From assembly GCF_001904745.1 (NCBI RefSeq), contig NZ_MRCD01000043.1:1-64000 (forward strand): 64,000 nt of DNA, read 5' to 3'. This stretch comes from Calothrix sp. HK-06. GTDB lineage: Bacteria; Cyanobacteriota; Cyanobacteriia; Cyanobacteriales; Nostocaceae. How positions within the stretch are numbered: the first letter of the stretch is position 1; every line of letters starts with the position of its first letter. Positions 35,217 through 45,126 of the stretch are shown piece after piece. The notes under the pieces were generated by a model. It made no database searches and was not told where the DNA came from. It saw only the letters and a program-made list of their open reading frames with translations. Position numbers and translations under genes: made by a program.

Positions 35217-36080
35217 TTATGATTCGCGTCCGCCGCGTCCACGTTTCGATGTCTTACGACGACGACGTACTATATATTTAGAACTTGGGTTCTTACGCTT
35301 ACGGGTTTTCATACCCAACGCTGGTTTACCCCAAGGTGTAACAGGCCCCGAACGACCGATAGGCGCCCGACCTTCACCACCACCATGTGGGTGATCTACT
35401 GGGTTCATTACGCTACCACGAACGGTAGGACGGCGCCCTTTCCAACGATTACGTCCTGCCTTACCTGCACTGAGGTTACGCGCTTCTACGTTACCTACTT
35501 GTCCAATTGTGGCGTAGCATTCGCGACGCACCATACGGACTTCAGTTGAAGGTAATTTCAAAGTTACATAATCGCCTTCTTTAGCTACTACTTGAGCAGC
35601 AGCGCCTGCCGAACGCACGATTTGACCGCCTTTACCAGCTTTGAGTTCTACGTTGTGAACTGTAGTACCCAAAGGAATATTAGCTAAAGGTAATGCGTTA
35701 CCAATTTCAATTGGAGAAGTTGGACCCGCGATTATAATTGTTCCAACTGCTAAACCAGCAGGTTGGATAATATAACGCTTTTCACCGTCTTCGTATTGCA
35801 CAAGCGCAATGCGAGCATTACGGTTTGGGTCGTACTCAATAGCTATGACGTTTGCCGGAATATTCCGCTTGTCGCGTTTAAAATCGATAATCCGATAAAG
35901 TCTTTTGTGTCCACCACCGCGATGACGACATGTAATGCGTCCTTGGTTGTTACGACCTTTAGCCCGGTGTTTATAGACGGTTAAAGACTTTTCTGGGTCT
36001 TTTTTAGTAATTTCTGCGAAGTCCGAAATTGTGACTTGTCGCGTACTTGGAGTATAGGGACGGAAAGAACGAGTACCCAT
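35217..36080 (-). CDS. rplB: 50S ribosomal protein L2
   Basis: This 287-aa protein contains [20 protein letters not shown], the SH3-like domain region and the highly conserved [20 protein letters not shown] with the histidine near the peptidyl transferase centre. It is nearly the largest protein of the operon and is 9 bp from rplW. Confidence 0.98.
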   Translation of the reverse strand: MGTRSFRPYTPSTRQVTISDFAEITKKDPEKSLTVYKHRAKGRNNQGRITCRHRGGGHKRLYRIIDFKRDKRNIPANVIAIEYDPNRNARIALVQYEDGEKRYIIQPAGLAVGTIIIAGPTSPIEIGNALPLANIPLGTTVHNVELKAGKGGQIVRSAGAAAQVVAKEGDYVTLKLPSTEVRMVRRECYATIGQVGNVEARNLSAGKAGRNRWKGRRPTVRGSVMNPVDHPHGGGEGRAPIGRSGPVTPWGKPALGMKTRKRKNPSSKYIVRRRRKTSKRGRGGRES

Positions 36081-36089
36081 TTTGCTTTT

Positions 36090-36404
36090 TTACACTTCTG
36101 GGAATAGGACTTTTCTGATTTTCTCTTCATCCCCAGGAGCGACAGTGACTATCGCACGCTTGTAATGGGGTTTGTAGCCAACAAACTTACCAACACGACG
36201 TTTTTTACGTGGTGGGTTTGCAGTGTTGACTTTTACAACTTTGACATCAAATAAGCTTTCAATTGCTTCTCTAATTTGCAACTTGTCAGCTTTTGGAGCA
36301 ACTTCAAAAGTATATTTATTTTGCTCCATATTAATAGTCGCTTTTTCAGTCACAATTGGGCGACGTACTAAATCAGGTAAGTCACGGGTCTCAATTCTAG
36401 GCAC
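36090..36404 (-). CDS. rplW: 50S ribosomal protein L23
   Basis: This 104-aa protein contains [33 protein letters not shown] and [20 protein letters not shown]. It docks trigger factor and SRP at the tunnel exit. It overlaps the end of rplD by 8 bp. Confidence 0.98.
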   Translation of the reverse strand: MPRIETRDLPDLVRRPIVTEKATINMEQNKYTFEVAPKADKLQIREAIESLFDVKVVKVNTANPPRKKRRVGKFVGYKPHYKRAIVTVAPGDEEKIRKVLFPEV

Positions 36405-37029
36405 TGTAGACCTCCTGAATTTTTTCTAAAGCATTGGCGGTAACAATAATTTTGTCAGCGTTTAACAAGTCGTAAACGTTGAGTTGGTTTGCTGGTAACA
36501 ACTTTAAATTTTCAACGTTACGAGCTGAGTAATAAACGTTATCGTCACGTTCCGAAGTTATTAATAAAGTTTTGTTCTCAGGTTCTGAACCCCAGCGAGT
36601 TACTGCCTGCACTAATTCTTTGGTTTTAGGACGAGACATTTGGGCGCCGAATTCTTCTACAACGATTAAATCGTCAATTCGACTAGCAAATGCTGTACGC
36701 AGTGCTAACTTCCGCTCTTTGCGGTTCATATCCAGGTTAAAATCACGCGGTTTGGGTCCGAAAATGACACCACCACCACGCCACAACGGTGAACGTATCG
36801 AACCAGCACGTGCGCGACCAGTTCCTTTTTGGCGCCAAGGTTTGCGACCACCACCTCGTACTTCCGAACGGGTTTTAGTATTTGCCGTTCCGCTACGCGA
36901 ATTGTGCAATTGGCGAATCAAAGCGCGATGCACGATGTGAGAAGCTGATGATTCCTTGGCAACCTTCATCTCAAACGTCTTTTGCTCGACTTGCTCACCT
37001 TGCCAGTTTTTGACTGTATACTCAAACAT
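36397..37029 (-). CDS. rplD: 50S ribosomal protein L4
   Basis: This 210-aa protein contains the tunnel-lining loop sequence [40 protein letters not shown], and the C-terminal domain with [19 protein letters not shown]. In other bacteria L4 represses the S10 operon; no such leader was identified here. Confidence 0.98.
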   Translation of the reverse strand: MFEYTVKNWQGEQVEQKTFEMKVAKESSASHIVHRALIRQLHNSRSGTANTKTRSEVRGGGRKPWRQKGTGRARAGSIRSPLWRGGGVIFGPKPRDFNLDMNRKERKLALRTAFASRIDDLIVVEEFGAQMSRPKTKELVQAVTRWGSEPENKTLLITSERDDNVYYSARNVENLKLLPANQLNVYDLLNADKIIVTANALEKIQEVYSA

Positions 37030-37051
37030 TTCTGTTTCCTTCGTAAGAAAG

Positions 37052-37693
37052 CTACTTTTGTCTACCGACTAAATTGGCAGGGACGACATTTACTAAAGCT
37101 CCAGGTTTGCCAGGAATAGCTCCCTTGATTAGCAACAAATTACGTTCAGTATCAACTCTAATGACAGTTAACTTTTTAATAGTTACCTGCTTACCACCGA
37201 GACGACCAGCCATCCGCATACCAGGAAAAACGCGACCAGGGGTTGTACCCGCACCAATCGAACCTGGTTCACGGTGGTTTTTAGAACCGTGTGACATGGG
37301 TCCTCGACCGAAGTTATTGCGTTTTTGGTTACCCGCAAAACCTCGACCAATACTAGTACCGCATACGTCAACTATTTGACCTGCGCTAAAAATATCTGCC
37401 AGAATCTGTTGACCTAAAGAATACTCGCTAGAATTTTCAATGCGATATTCCCGTAAGTGACGCAAAGAAGTTGCTTCCGACTTTGCTAAATGTCCCAACT
37501 TTGGTTTATTTAAAGATTTGGGTCTCACTTCACGATAGCCAACCTGAATGGCAGAGTAACCGTCGGTCTGTTTTGTCTTTACTTGTGTAACAGTGCATGG
37601 CCCCGCTTGAATGACCGTAACAGGAATTGCAGCTCCTGCTTCGTCAAAAATTTGAGTCATGCCCAGTTTGGTGCCGAGAATACCTACAGACAC
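37052..37693 (-). CDS. rplC: 50S ribosomal protein L3
   Basis: This 213-aa protein begins [20 protein letters not shown] after a GTG start at 37693 and contains the extended-loop region [31 protein letters not shown]. It is the first gene of the ribosomal run. rpsJ and fus/tuf do not precede it, the usual cyanobacterial arrangement. GGAG lies about 11 nt before the start. Confidence 0.97.
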   Translation of the reverse strand: MSVGILGTKLGMTQIFDEAGAAIPVTVIQAGPCTVTQVKTKQTDGYSAIQVGYREVRPKSLNKPKLGHLAKSEATSLRHLREYRIENSSEYSLGQQILADIFSAGQIVDVCGTSIGRGFAGNQKRNNFGRGPMSHGSKNHREPGSIGAGTTPGRVFPGMRMAGRLGGKQVTIKKLTVIRVDTERNLLLIKGAIPGKPGALVNVVPANLVGRQK

Positions 37694-38400
37694 AGTTACT
37701 GGTTCTCCTTTTTTTTATACGTACTTATGTACTTATCTTTTGTTTACTCGCGCCCAATATAAATTGAGGGGTTTACTTTTTATAAAAGCAAAACCTTTAT
37801 CAATGCCGAAAGCAATGCATTAATTTACTTTGCTTCTGCTCTGACACTGTGGCGCCTTTAAATGGACTTAGACAGCTATTCGCTTCCAGTATCCTTTTGT
37901 TCTTCGCCTTAACATCAACCTTAAATATAATATTCAAGGTTCAACTTACTTGTCGGGACTAGTCAATAAAACTAATATACTAGTCAATTGGGTCTTAGAA
38001 TGCATTTACAAACGAATCTACAAACTTTTCCCAAGCTCTCTAAGTCTATCAGCCACTGGCGCCAGTTTCAACTAGCGGTTCGTCGCGATTCATAATCTAG
38101 ACATTATAATATATCTAAATTCAAATTGCGGCACATCTAGCTGTCACTTTCAGACAATGAGACGAGGCAACCAAATTTTACTTTGGTCACAATCTAACAA
38201 TATAAACCGTTTATAAAGATTTGTCTAGAGGTCATTTAAAGAAACCGGGTTTCTGATGAAAGATTATAGTTAAACATGTAGGTTATCGTAAGAAACCCGG
38301 TTTCTAGGGTTCTATGGTGACTATAAGTTTATCGCGTAACTTAAATTAACAGTTCGGAGTTGATAATAGATATATTGAAGTGGAATATGACTCAAAATCT
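37694..38400. other. Divergent intergenic region, rplC operon and ndhN
   Basis: This 707-bp region has no supported gene. It must contain the promoter of the long ribosomal operon (left end) and that of ndhN (right end). It includes two GGCGCC sites (about 37850 and 38058) and the AGAAACC palindrome pair (separate entry). It is long enough to contain a leader that senses ribosomal-protein excess, but no classical structure was recognised. Confidence 0.5.
38240..38305. repeat. AGAAACCGGGTTTCT palindrome pair
   Basis: AGAAACCGGGTTTCT (38240-38254) and AGAAACCCGGTTTCT (38291-38305) form an inverted repeat with a 36-nt loop; each arm is also a near-palindrome. Same family as 7821-7887 and 55470-55502. 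Confidence 0.85.
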
Positions 38401-38880
38401 ATGGCACTAATAACCACTGGTAAAGGATTAATCCGCGATTTGGAGAAATACGGCGCCCTTGGCGTTTACGTACCACTCGAAGGCGGTTTTGAGGGTCGGT
38501 ATCGGCGCCGTCTACGTGCAAACGGATACACAACTCTCAATTTTACTGCGCGCGGTTTGGGTGACGTGGCTGCTTATTTAACTCGCATTCACGGTGTAAG
38601 ACCTCCACACCTTGGTAAAAAGAGTACTGGTAGTGGTGCGGCTGTTGGTGCTGTATATTATGTACCACCAATTTTGTCGTATCAAATCGAACAGTTACCA
38701 CCAAAGTCAAAGGGACTTGTATTGTGGATTATTGAGGGACATATTCTCTCTGACCAAGAGATAGAATATTTAGCCGCGTTACCTAGTATGGAACCTAAAG
38801 TTAAGGTAATTATCGAACGGGGAGGTGACCGCAGTTTCCGTTGGACACCTTTAGAGAAAACCTTGGCTGTTGCTAGCTAG
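38401..38880 (+). CDS. ndhN: NAD(P)H-quinone oxidoreductase subunit N
   Basis: This 159-aa protein is the NdhN subunit of cyanobacterial/plastid NDH-1, a peripheral-arm protein with no bacterial Nuo counterpart. It takes part in cyclic electron flow and respiration. The start MALITTGKGLIRDLEKYGAL and VYVPLEGGFEGRYRRRLRA are characteristic, as are GVRPPHLGKK and LVLWIIEGHILSDQEIEYL. The ATG at 38401 was preferred over an in-frame GTG seven codons upstream because family members start at MALITTG. Confidence 0.96.
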   Translation: MALITTGKGLIRDLEKYGALGVYVPLEGGFEGRYRRRLRANGYTTLNFTARGLGDVAAYLTRIHGVRPPHLGKKSTGSGAAVGAVYYVPPILSYQIEQLPPKSKGLVLWIIEGHILSDQEIEYLAALPSMEPKVKVIIERGGDRSFRWTPLEKTLAVAS

Positions 38881-38900
38881 TAATATATTATGTGGCATTC

Positions 38901-38939
38901 GGCATCCTGCTTGACTATTACACAGGCAGGATGCCTGTG
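38901..38939. repeat. CACAGGCAGGATGCCTGTG hairpin repeat
   Basis: CACAGGCAGGATGCCTGTG (38921-38939) follows an inverted copy of its core, GGCATCCTGC (38901-38910). It lies just past ndhN and belongs to the same family as 20211-20238 and 58405-58470. Confidence 0.7.
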
Positions 38940-39052
38940 CTACGGGTGACACAATTATTCAAAATATTAGTCATACTTATATAGAGGGGAAAGCAGTTTA
39001 GATTTAGACTACTTGCTCCCGATACTTCAATTAAACTGACTCTTCTTCAAAA

Positions 39053-39592
39053 ATGAGACGCAGACCTCCCGGTAGACAAGCTACTACTTCTAAACCATCT
39101 GCTTTACAATCCCCACTTTTCAACTTCACGACTATTGCGATTTTGGGAGGGGTGTTTGTATTGGGTATTGGGATTGGTATAGCTTTTAGTTCGACTACTA
39201 CATTGACTCCCTCGAATGTGGCGTCACGTGAATTTATTGATACAAAGGCGCCAAACCCTGAAATTTGTGTTCAGTATGGAGCTAGCGCAATGGTTATGGA
39301 CGCACGCTTGTTCGTGACGCTCAACCCGTTTAATGTTTACGTTGCTCAACCGAGTATGCGTCCCGGATGTGTTATTCGGCAAAACAACTGGGCAATTTTA
39401 GAATCAAGAAAGCTTGTAACTGCTCAACAGGTTAATGAGTGCAAAAACCGTTTGAACACTTTTGGTTTTACGGGTGATTTAGGTAGTGATAAACCTGATA
39501 TTCGCTGTATTTATCAAAACGAAGCAGCCCAAAACTTGTTCCTTAGTCAACCTGGGGCAGTTGGCACACCCCAAGAAACAGACAGATTTTAA
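39053..39592 (+). CDS. DUF3172 family membrane-anchored protein
   Basis: This 179-aa protein has one transmembrane segment (about residues 24-46, FTTIAILGGVFVLGIGIGIA). The C-terminal domain has conserved NPEICVQYGASAMVMDARLF, FNVYVAQPSMRPGCVIRQNN and VNECKNRLNTFGFTGDLGS. This matches DUF3172, a cyanobacterial and plastid-lineage family of unknown function. Four cysteines (CVQ, GCV, ECK, RCI) might form disulfides if the domain is in the lumen or periplasm. The neighbour ndhN is upstream on the same strand. Confidence 0.88.
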   Translation: MRRRPPGRQATTSKPSALQSPLFNFTTIAILGGVFVLGIGIGIAFSSTTTLTPSNVASREFIDTKAPNPEICVQYGASAMVMDARLFVTLNPFNVYVAQPSMRPGCVIRQNNWAILESRKLVTAQQVNECKNRLNTFGFTGDLGSDKPDIRCIYQNEAAQNLFLSQPGAVGTPQETDRF

Positions 39593-39628
39593 TCAAAAGT
39601 ATGGTGGGGGCAGTGCCCACCCTACTAT

Positions 39629-40720
39629 CTATCTTTGAGTTGGTAAATTTTGCCCCCAAGGAACGACTTCATTAAGATTAGTATTGGTTATTGGAATGTT
39701 TGGGGATGTTGGGACTGTAGTTGTGGGAACTATAGTAGTAGGAAAGTTATTGTTAGGCGTAATTAATGGTGGAGTATTAATAATTCCTCCAGATGGGTTT
39801 GGAAAAGTTGCTGGTGGAAGTATTGAGCCAGGTATTGGTGAAGTGTTATTAGTGGTGAGTGGAGGTACGCTCACAAATGGTTGTTGCTGCTGAGTATTTG
39901 TGTTTGTTGAGGGCAAGTTGGCACCTTTCTGTGGTCTAATTATTCCTAATTGTTGTGGTGCGTAAATGGAATGTTGGATGTTATTGTTTGGTGGTTGTGG
40001 TGCGTAAATAGATTGTTGGATGTTATTGTTCGGTGGTTGTGGTGCGTAAATGGATTGTTGGATGTTATTGTTTGGTGGTTGTGGTGCGTAAATGGATTGT
40101 TGGATGTTATTGTTCGGTGGTTGTGGTGCGTAAATGGATTGTTGGATGTTATTGTTTGGTGGTTGTGGTGCGTAAATGGATTGTTGGATGTTATTGTTCG
40201 GTGGTTGTGGTGCGTAAATGGATTGTTGGATGTTGTTTGCAAAGTTAGCAAATGGTCGTAATACCCAACTAGTAGGAGAGGTTGGTTGTACGAGTACTTG
40301 GCTCGGATTTATTGGTGTTCCTGGCGCCAAATCTAAGACAATACGTGTAACGCTCTCGTTGAGTTGAGATAGGCGAATACGTTGAATGGCGCCAGAATAA
40401 TTTTGTTGAGTTGGTACAAAGCCTAATTTTGTTCCTGGTAAGTCTATAACCAAGCGCTCTGGTTGAGAAAGAAAGAAAACTTTTGGTTGAGAAGCAGCAG
40501 ATAGAGTAAATTCAAGTTGTCCCAATTCTTGAGAAAACCGCCAATCCTGAAGTTGAGCGTTTGGTGCAGCGGCGATAGTTATGCTAGAAAGTGTTAACAC
40601 TCCACACAGACTTCCTATGCTAGTTGATAATAATCGCTTATACCAACTCTTAGCGTTAAGACGGCGCCACAACAGTAAACCAAAAAATCGTTTACTCATA
40701 CTTTTACTTCGTTTCAGCAT
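39629..40720 (-). CDS. AMIN-domain protein with repetitive proline-rich linker
   Basis: This 363-aa secreted-looking protein has a basic N terminus and hydrophobic segment (about residues 35-52, LLSTSIGSLCGVLTLSSITI). The AMIN domain (about 60-150: LQDWRFSQELGQLEFTLSAA, PERLVIDLPGTKLG, GAIQRIRLSQLNESVTRIVL) binds peptidoglycan or targets envelope complexes. Next are seven tandem 14-residue units (NNIQQSIYAPQPPN) from an exact 42-bp DNA repeat, then a Thr/Pro/Asn-rich tail. The usual C-terminal amidase catalytic domain is absent. ATG 40720 has AAAGGA upstream. Confidence 0.85.
   Translation of the reverse strand: MLKRSKSMSKRFFGLLLWRRLNAKSWYKRLLSTSIGSLCGVLTLSSITIAAAPNAQLQDWRFSQELGQLEFTLSAASQPKVFFLSQPERLVIDLPGTKLGFVPTQQNYSGAIQRIRLSQLNESVTRIVLDLAPGTPINPSQVLVQPTSPTSWVLRPFANFANNIQQSIYAPQPPNNNIQQSIYAPQPPNNNIQQSIYAPQPPNNNIQQSIYAPQPPNNNIQQSIYAPQPPNNNIQQSIYAPQPPNNNIQHSIYAPQQLGIIRPQKGANLPSTNTNTQQQQPFVSVPPLTTNNTSPIPGSILPPATFPNPSGGIINTPPLITPNNNFPTTIVPTTTVPTSPNIPITNTNLNEVVPWGQNLPTQR
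39954..40237. repeat. 42-bp tandem repeat array (about 6.8 units)
   Basis: A 42-bp unit (for example GGTTGTGGTGCGTAAATGGA at its start on the plus strand) repeats almost perfectly, with a T/C change alternating between units (TTTGG vs TTCGG). Because 42 is a multiple of three, other frames on both strands are open too. The alternation suggests duplication of an 84-bp pair. Copy number is likely to vary between strains. Confidence 0.95.
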
Positions 40721-40754
40721 ATTATCATCCTTTGCTATTTCAAACATTCAAGAT

Positions 40755-41243
40755 TTATTTGAATGACTGTGTTGATTGCTCTTGAGGTTTCTGGAGAATA
40801 GCATTAAATTTAATCGATTTTGGGACATCTTTGAAAGTGATTTGTCCAGAAAGTCGTCCTTCTGGTACTAAGCTAGCTTGTAACGTTTCAGGTATGGCAT
40901 TACACAAACTAGTGTTATCAACCCTTCCAGATAAGCTGAAAGATTTATTATTAAATTTGCCATTTAGCGAATAATTTTTTTCTCTGTGAGTAGATATTTC
41001 TTGGTTGGTTGGAGTCGATAAAGACGCATTCAGAAAAATTCCTGATTGTTGAATATCTAACACCAAAGTATTTTTTTTGCAGTTCGATAAATTTTCGGCA
41101 AGTGTAATATCATATTTGCCGAAAACAGATTTTGGAGCTTTGAGTTGGCTTTCTCCGTATGCTGTGACGACTTTGAACACTAGCAAGACTGAAGTTATGG
41201 CAATAGTGTAGAAGGTTAGAGATTTGAGGTTAAATTGGTGCAT
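40755..41243 (-). CDS. Unknown secreted or lipoprotein-like protein
   Basis: This 162-aa protein has an N-terminal hydrophobic segment (about residues 9-29, LTFYTIAITSVLLVFKVVTA) and a polar beta-rich remainder. FGKYDITLAENLSNCKKNTL and SLSGRVDNTSLCN carry two cysteines. I do not recognise a domain. It lies 25 bp downstream of the larger antiporter on the same strand and so may be co-expressed with it, perhaps as an envelope accessory protein. That link is inference. Confidence 0.7.
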   Translation of the reverse strand: MHQFNLKSLTFYTIAITSVLLVFKVVTAYGESQLKAPKSVFGKYDITLAENLSNCKKNTLVLDIQQSGIFLNASLSTPTNQEISTHREKNYSLNGKFNNKSFSLSGRVDNTSLCNAIPETLQASLVPEGRLSGQITFKDVPKSIKFNAILQKPQEQSTQSFK

Positions 41244-41268
41244 AAGAATCCCTTTTTTTATTCAATCT

Positions 41269-43458
41269 CTAACTGGCAACTTGTGAGTGCATATCTGCAA
41301 GTACAGATGTTAGATGTGCGGTCACTGGACTGTAGCGACGGGTGATTAAAAGCGAGGAACGACAGTAAATTGCCAGTTGGTCAGTATATCTACCGAGGGT
41401 TTGCCGTTCAATACCCCAAGCACGACTAGTTCCGGCAATGGTTAAATCAATTCCTTCAGATGCTGCAACTACTGCTTGAATTGGTTCGACTGCTTCAACG
41501 GTTTCTACATGGATACGTTCACGTACATTACACGGTAGCTGTTCCATAAGTGCTTGCACTTCGTAACTTAATTCTTTTTTGATGTGTTTATCTGTGACGA
41601 CTTGGAGTATTTTGACTGTACAAGTATCTTTATTTAGTAGTAATCTCAGTGCCAAAATAATGGCTAAATCGTCATGAATATTAGCAGAAAAGGGTACTAG
41701 AATACTTTCTATTTTTTGTTGACCTCTATCTATATAGACTGCGACATCAACATCCGCAGTAGAAAGAATTTGACCGACTCTGCCACCTAGACGATTTTTA
41801 CTGAAAGCTGGACGGTGCCAACCAAGTAATATTAGGTTCGCTTGCTCAATACTGGCAATTTGGGTTGTTTCGCGCGCGACGTTATTAGTAATTCTAACAA
41901 TTGGCTGAATGTGTAAACGTACTTCTGGTCGAAAACGATAAATTAATTCCTCCAACTCATGGTGACGTTGGCTAATCATTTTCTCTGCTTCCGCAGGGGT
42001 GCTTTCAAAAGCATAATCTTCGGGAAGTTCGATTAAACTCAAGGGGTTAACTATTGCATTTTGGCGCCAATTAAAAGCAATAGCGGTTGCGAGTTCTAAC
42101 AATCCTTTTTGAGTACTAGGGTTAGCGACTGGTACCAAAATTCGGTAGGGAGGGTTAGATGATTCGACGTTAACCACCGTGGGATTAGTTTCTTCACTAT
42201 CACTATCGCTGTGACTATCAATAACATCTTTACGAATTAAACGTTTGGGATATGTCAGTTCAAGTAATGGCGAAGTCATGAATGTTGTTACTAACGCCAT
42301 AATTACTAGCATTGTAAATAATAGTGGTGATATCACTTTTAACTCCAAACCAATATTAAGAACAATCAACTCGGTTAGACCACGAGTATTCATTAACCAA
42401 CCGAGAGCAGATGCTTCACGGTGTGGTATGTTACTAAATCGCGCAGCAACATAAGTTCCGAAATACTTGCCTACAATTGCAACAGCAAGTATAAGCAAGC
42501 ACAATCCCCATAACTCTGGTCGGTTGAGCAAACCTATTTGTGTTCGTAACCCGCTATAAGCAAAGAATACTGGTAGCAAAAAAATCAATACAAAATCTTC
42601 CGTTTTAACGGCGAGTTCGCGTACTAAACCCTCGTTTTTGGGCATAACAGCCCCAAGTAAAAAGGCTCCAAAAATTAAGTGAATACCGATATATTCTGTA
42701 ATTAAAGCTGACGCAACAACACCACCATAAATTAGAGCCATCATTAACTGGCTTAATCGTCTAGCACGTTGGTAATGATGAGAAAGACGTTTTAGAAACC
42801 AACGTCCGACAGTAAACATGAAACCTATGTAAACTAAGCTTTCTACAATTGTCAAAATTGCTTGTTGGTCGATGCTGCCATTCCGTGCCACAGCTATCGC
42901 AACTGCCAAAATACACCATGCCGTCACATCATCCACTGCTGCACAAGTTAGAGCTAGCGTTCCTAAACGTGTTCGGTGTAAATTATTTTCTGTGATAATG
43001 CGCGCTAACACCGGAAATGCTGTGATTGACATTGCGGCGCCGAGAAATAATGCAAATGCTGTAAATGGAACATCAGAAGTTGACACCAAGGGATATATGA
43101 ACAGAGACAAAATTGTAGCTAGTGAAAACGGGACAATAATACTGACATTTGATGTCAAAATTGCAACTTCCAGATTTCCGCTCAAATATTTTGGATCTAA
43201 TTCCAATCCAATCAAGAACATGAAAAATATTAACCCTACCTGCGACAGCACATTTAAAAAAGGAACTGCTTCAGGAGGAAATAAACTAGCTGCTACATCA
43301 GGAGCAATCATACCAAGCAGCGAAGGTCCCAGCATTATGCCAGCAACAATTTCACCGATTACTAATGGTTGATTAATCCATCTAAATGCTACCCCTACAA
43401 GCCTTGATAACCCTATTACTACTAGGATTTCAAATAAAACTACAACGACTATATGCAT
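41269..43458 (-). CDS. CPA2-type cation:proton antiporter with C-terminal USP-like domains
   Basis: This 729-aa protein has an N-terminal 12-13 helix Na+/H+ exchanger domain (about residues 1-395). The motif VGEIVAGIMLGPSLLG sits in the first helices and LTCAAVDDVTAWCILA contains the double aspartate of electrogenic CPA2 proteins. The C-terminal 300 residues contain two universal-stress-like segments (RILVPVANPSTQKGLLELAT and ESILVPFSANIHDDLAIILA). This layout is seen in KefB/NhaS3-like cyanobacterial transporters. Substrate ion not determinable. A second, shorter antiporter lies upstream in the same direction. Confidence 0.9.
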   Translation of the reverse strand: MHIVVVVLFEILVVIGLSRLVGVAFRWINQPLVIGEIVAGIMLGPSLLGMIAPDVAASLFPPEAVPFLNVLSQVGLIFFMFLIGLELDPKYLSGNLEVAILTSNVSIIVPFSLATILSLFIYPLVSTSDVPFTAFALFLGAAMSITAFPVLARIITENNLHRTRLGTLALTCAAVDDVTAWCILAVAIAVARNGSIDQQAILTIVESLVYIGFMFTVGRWFLKRLSHHYQRARRLSQLMMALIYGGVVASALITEYIGIHLIFGAFLLGAVMPKNEGLVRELAVKTEDFVLIFLLPVFFAYSGLRTQIGLLNRPELWGLCLLILAVAIVGKYFGTYVAARFSNIPHREASALGWLMNTRGLTELIVLNIGLELKVISPLLFTMLVIMALVTTFMTSPLLELTYPKRLIRKDVIDSHSDSDSEETNPTVVNVESSNPPYRILVPVANPSTQKGLLELATAIAFNWRQNAIVNPLSLIELPEDYAFESTPAEAEKMISQRHHELEELIYRFRPEVRLHIQPIVRITNNVARETTQIASIEQANLILLGWHRPAFSKNRLGGRVGQILSTADVDVAVYIDRGQQKIESILVPFSANIHDDLAIILALRLLLNKDTCTVKILQVVTDKHIKKELSYEVQALMEQLPCNVRERIHVETVEAVEPIQAVVAASEGIDLTIAGTSRAWGIERQTLGRYTDQLAIYCRSSLLITRRYSPVTAHLTSVLADMHSQVAS

Positions 43459-43839
43459 CTTTCCCTCACTAGCTAATGTCCAGTGTCTTTAAGATAATCA
43501 ATGGAATCAGTCACGAAAGTCAACTCTTTTTAGTTGCTTTTATCGCCTATTTATTGTTTTCTAAAGGTTTTATTCTTTTTTCGTTATTTATAATCTTGCT
43601 AACACATATAATTTTAAATGTCGAGTTAATTCTTATCATTTATGTAAAAACTATTTGAAATTTTAATTAGGCTCACTTAGGAATTTATGTCAACACACCT
43701 CTGTATACATTGCTGTATAGTAATTTTTAGATAGATATATTTTATTAAAGATTAATTGTGAAGTTTTATGTAGATTATGTTACAAATGTTTTTAATCCCC
43801 CAACAGAGCGCGTGGTGCTGGGGGGATCAATTTCATTAA
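43459..43839. other. Intergenic region between the two antiporter genes
   Basis: This 381-bp A/T-rich region has no supported gene; a 60-codon hydrophobic frame at 43476-43658 is compositional. At about 43796-43825 CCCCCA and TGGGGG pair around a GC-rich loop, a possible terminator hairpin for the upstream antiporter, but without a U-tract. GATC occurs at 43825. Confidence 0.45.
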
Positions 43840-45126
43840 TCAAGCTAACGATTTTTCATGGCTGGTTCCTTGCAATAATATGGCAACTAGTGGAGATGTC
43901 ATTAAGGTTGTCATTATTGCCATAATTACCATGATTGTAAATAATGTTGGAGTTATGATTCCTTGTTCTAATCCAATATTCAGAATAATTAGTTCCATTA
44001 AACCGCGCGCGTTCATTAAGGCGCCTATTGTAGCTGCTTCTCTCCAATTTTCACCAGCGATTTTTGCCGCGAACATACAAGCAATTCCTTTACCCACAAC
44101 TGCAAGTAGGATAATTATCGCCGTTACTCCCCACAATGCTGGGGTGTTGACTAAGCCAATTTGTGTATTTAAACCTGAGTAAACAAAGAATATTGGCAAT
44201 AAAAATCCTGTCGTTAATGATTCGACGGAGGATGTTAATTTATGAGCAAATTCCCCACGCGGCATTGCTGTTCCTAAAATAAATGCACCAAATACTGCAT
44301 ATATGCCAACTGCATCAGTTAACCAAGAACAAAGCATCAAAACAGATAGGATGAGCGCTAAAAGTGAAGTCGTCATTCCACCGCGTGCGTACATTTTAGA
44401 AAATATAGTTAGTGCCGGACGACCTACAAATACAGTCAAAAGTACATAACCAATCCCACCACCTATTGCAAATGCAGCAATATTCGCACTCGATTTAATA
44501 CTTGCTAGTACAATAGCTAGCAAGCACCAAGCTGTGGCATCATCAATTGAACCAGCTGCCAGTGCTAAGGTTCCAAAGCTAGTTTTTGCTATACCCCTTT
44601 CGTACAACATTCTTGCCAGCATTGGAAAAGCCGTTATTGACATCGAGGCGCCTAGATACAGTGCTGCTTCACCGACTCCAACACCCGATTTAAACAAGTC
44701 ACCTCGTGCGTGCAAGAACAAAGTCGCAGCAGCACCCAAGCAAAATGGTGCCGCGATTCCTGCAAAAGAGACTAAAAAAGCGCTTTTGAGGCGCTGTCGT
44801 ATTAAATCGGTGTTAAACTCCAAACCAATGAGAAACATGTAGATGACAAGCCCTACCTGACTTAGGGCAAATAATATTGACATCGATGGATTTGGAATTT
44901 TTGCACCTGTTGACAAAATTAACGGCACATTGGGAAATAGCCATTGCTGTAGTTGTGGCGCCACTAAACCAAATAGCGACGGTCCAAGCATTACACCTGC
45001 TATCATTTCACAAACAACATCGGTCTGTCCTAGGTAGCGTCGTCCTACTATCGTTACTACTCTACAAGTGACTATAATTATGCTCAGTTGTAGCAGAAGT
45101 CTGAGAACTAAATCAAAGTTTGACAT
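43840..45126 (-). CDS. CPA2-type cation:proton antiporter (membrane domain only)
   Basis: This 428-aa integral membrane protein has the exchanger motifs CEMIAGVMLGPSLFGLVAPQ and LALAAGSIDDATAWCLLAIV (with the acidic pair of the ion site: IDD). About 12-13 hydrophobic helices fill the sequence. It is a paralogue of the transporter at 41269-43458 but lacks the cytoplasmic USP-like domains. It also has a soluble insert (LIRQRLKSAF) in the same place. Ion specificity is unknown. Confidence 0.9.
   Translation of the reverse strand: MSNFDLVLRLLLQLSIIIVTCRVVTIVGRRYLGQTDVVCEMIAGVMLGPSLFGLVAPQLQQWLFPNVPLILSTGAKIPNPSMSILFALSQVGLVIYMFLIGLEFNTDLIRQRLKSAFLVSFAGIAAPFCLGAAATLFLHARGDLFKSGVGVGEAALYLGASMSITAFPMLARMLYERGIAKTSFGTLALAAGSIDDATAWCLLAIVLASIKSSANIAAFAIGGGIGYVLLTVFVGRPALTIFSKMYARGGMTTSLLALILSVLMLCSWLTDAVGIYAVFGAFILGTAMPRGEFAHKLTSSVESLTTGFLLPIFFVYSGLNTQIGLVNTPALWGVTAIIILLAVVGKGIACMFAAKIAGENWREAATIGALMNARGLMELIILNIGLEQGIITPTLFTIMVIMAIMTTLMTSPLVAILLQGTSHEKSLA

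Noticed and set aside
39946-40261. Open frames on both strands across the 42-bp repeats
   Set aside because: They are a by-product of a repeat unit divisible by three. Only the frame with the AMIN domain upstream and a proper start is real.
43476-43658. 60-codon hydrophobic frame
   Set aside because: A/T-rich DNA read in one frame gives Leu/Ile/Phe-rich peptides; there is no ribosome-binding site and no likeness to a known small membrane protein.
43796-43827. Rho-independent terminator
   Set aside because: The CCCCCA/TGGGGG stem has a long loop and no U-tract on either strand, so it is listed only within the intergenic entry.
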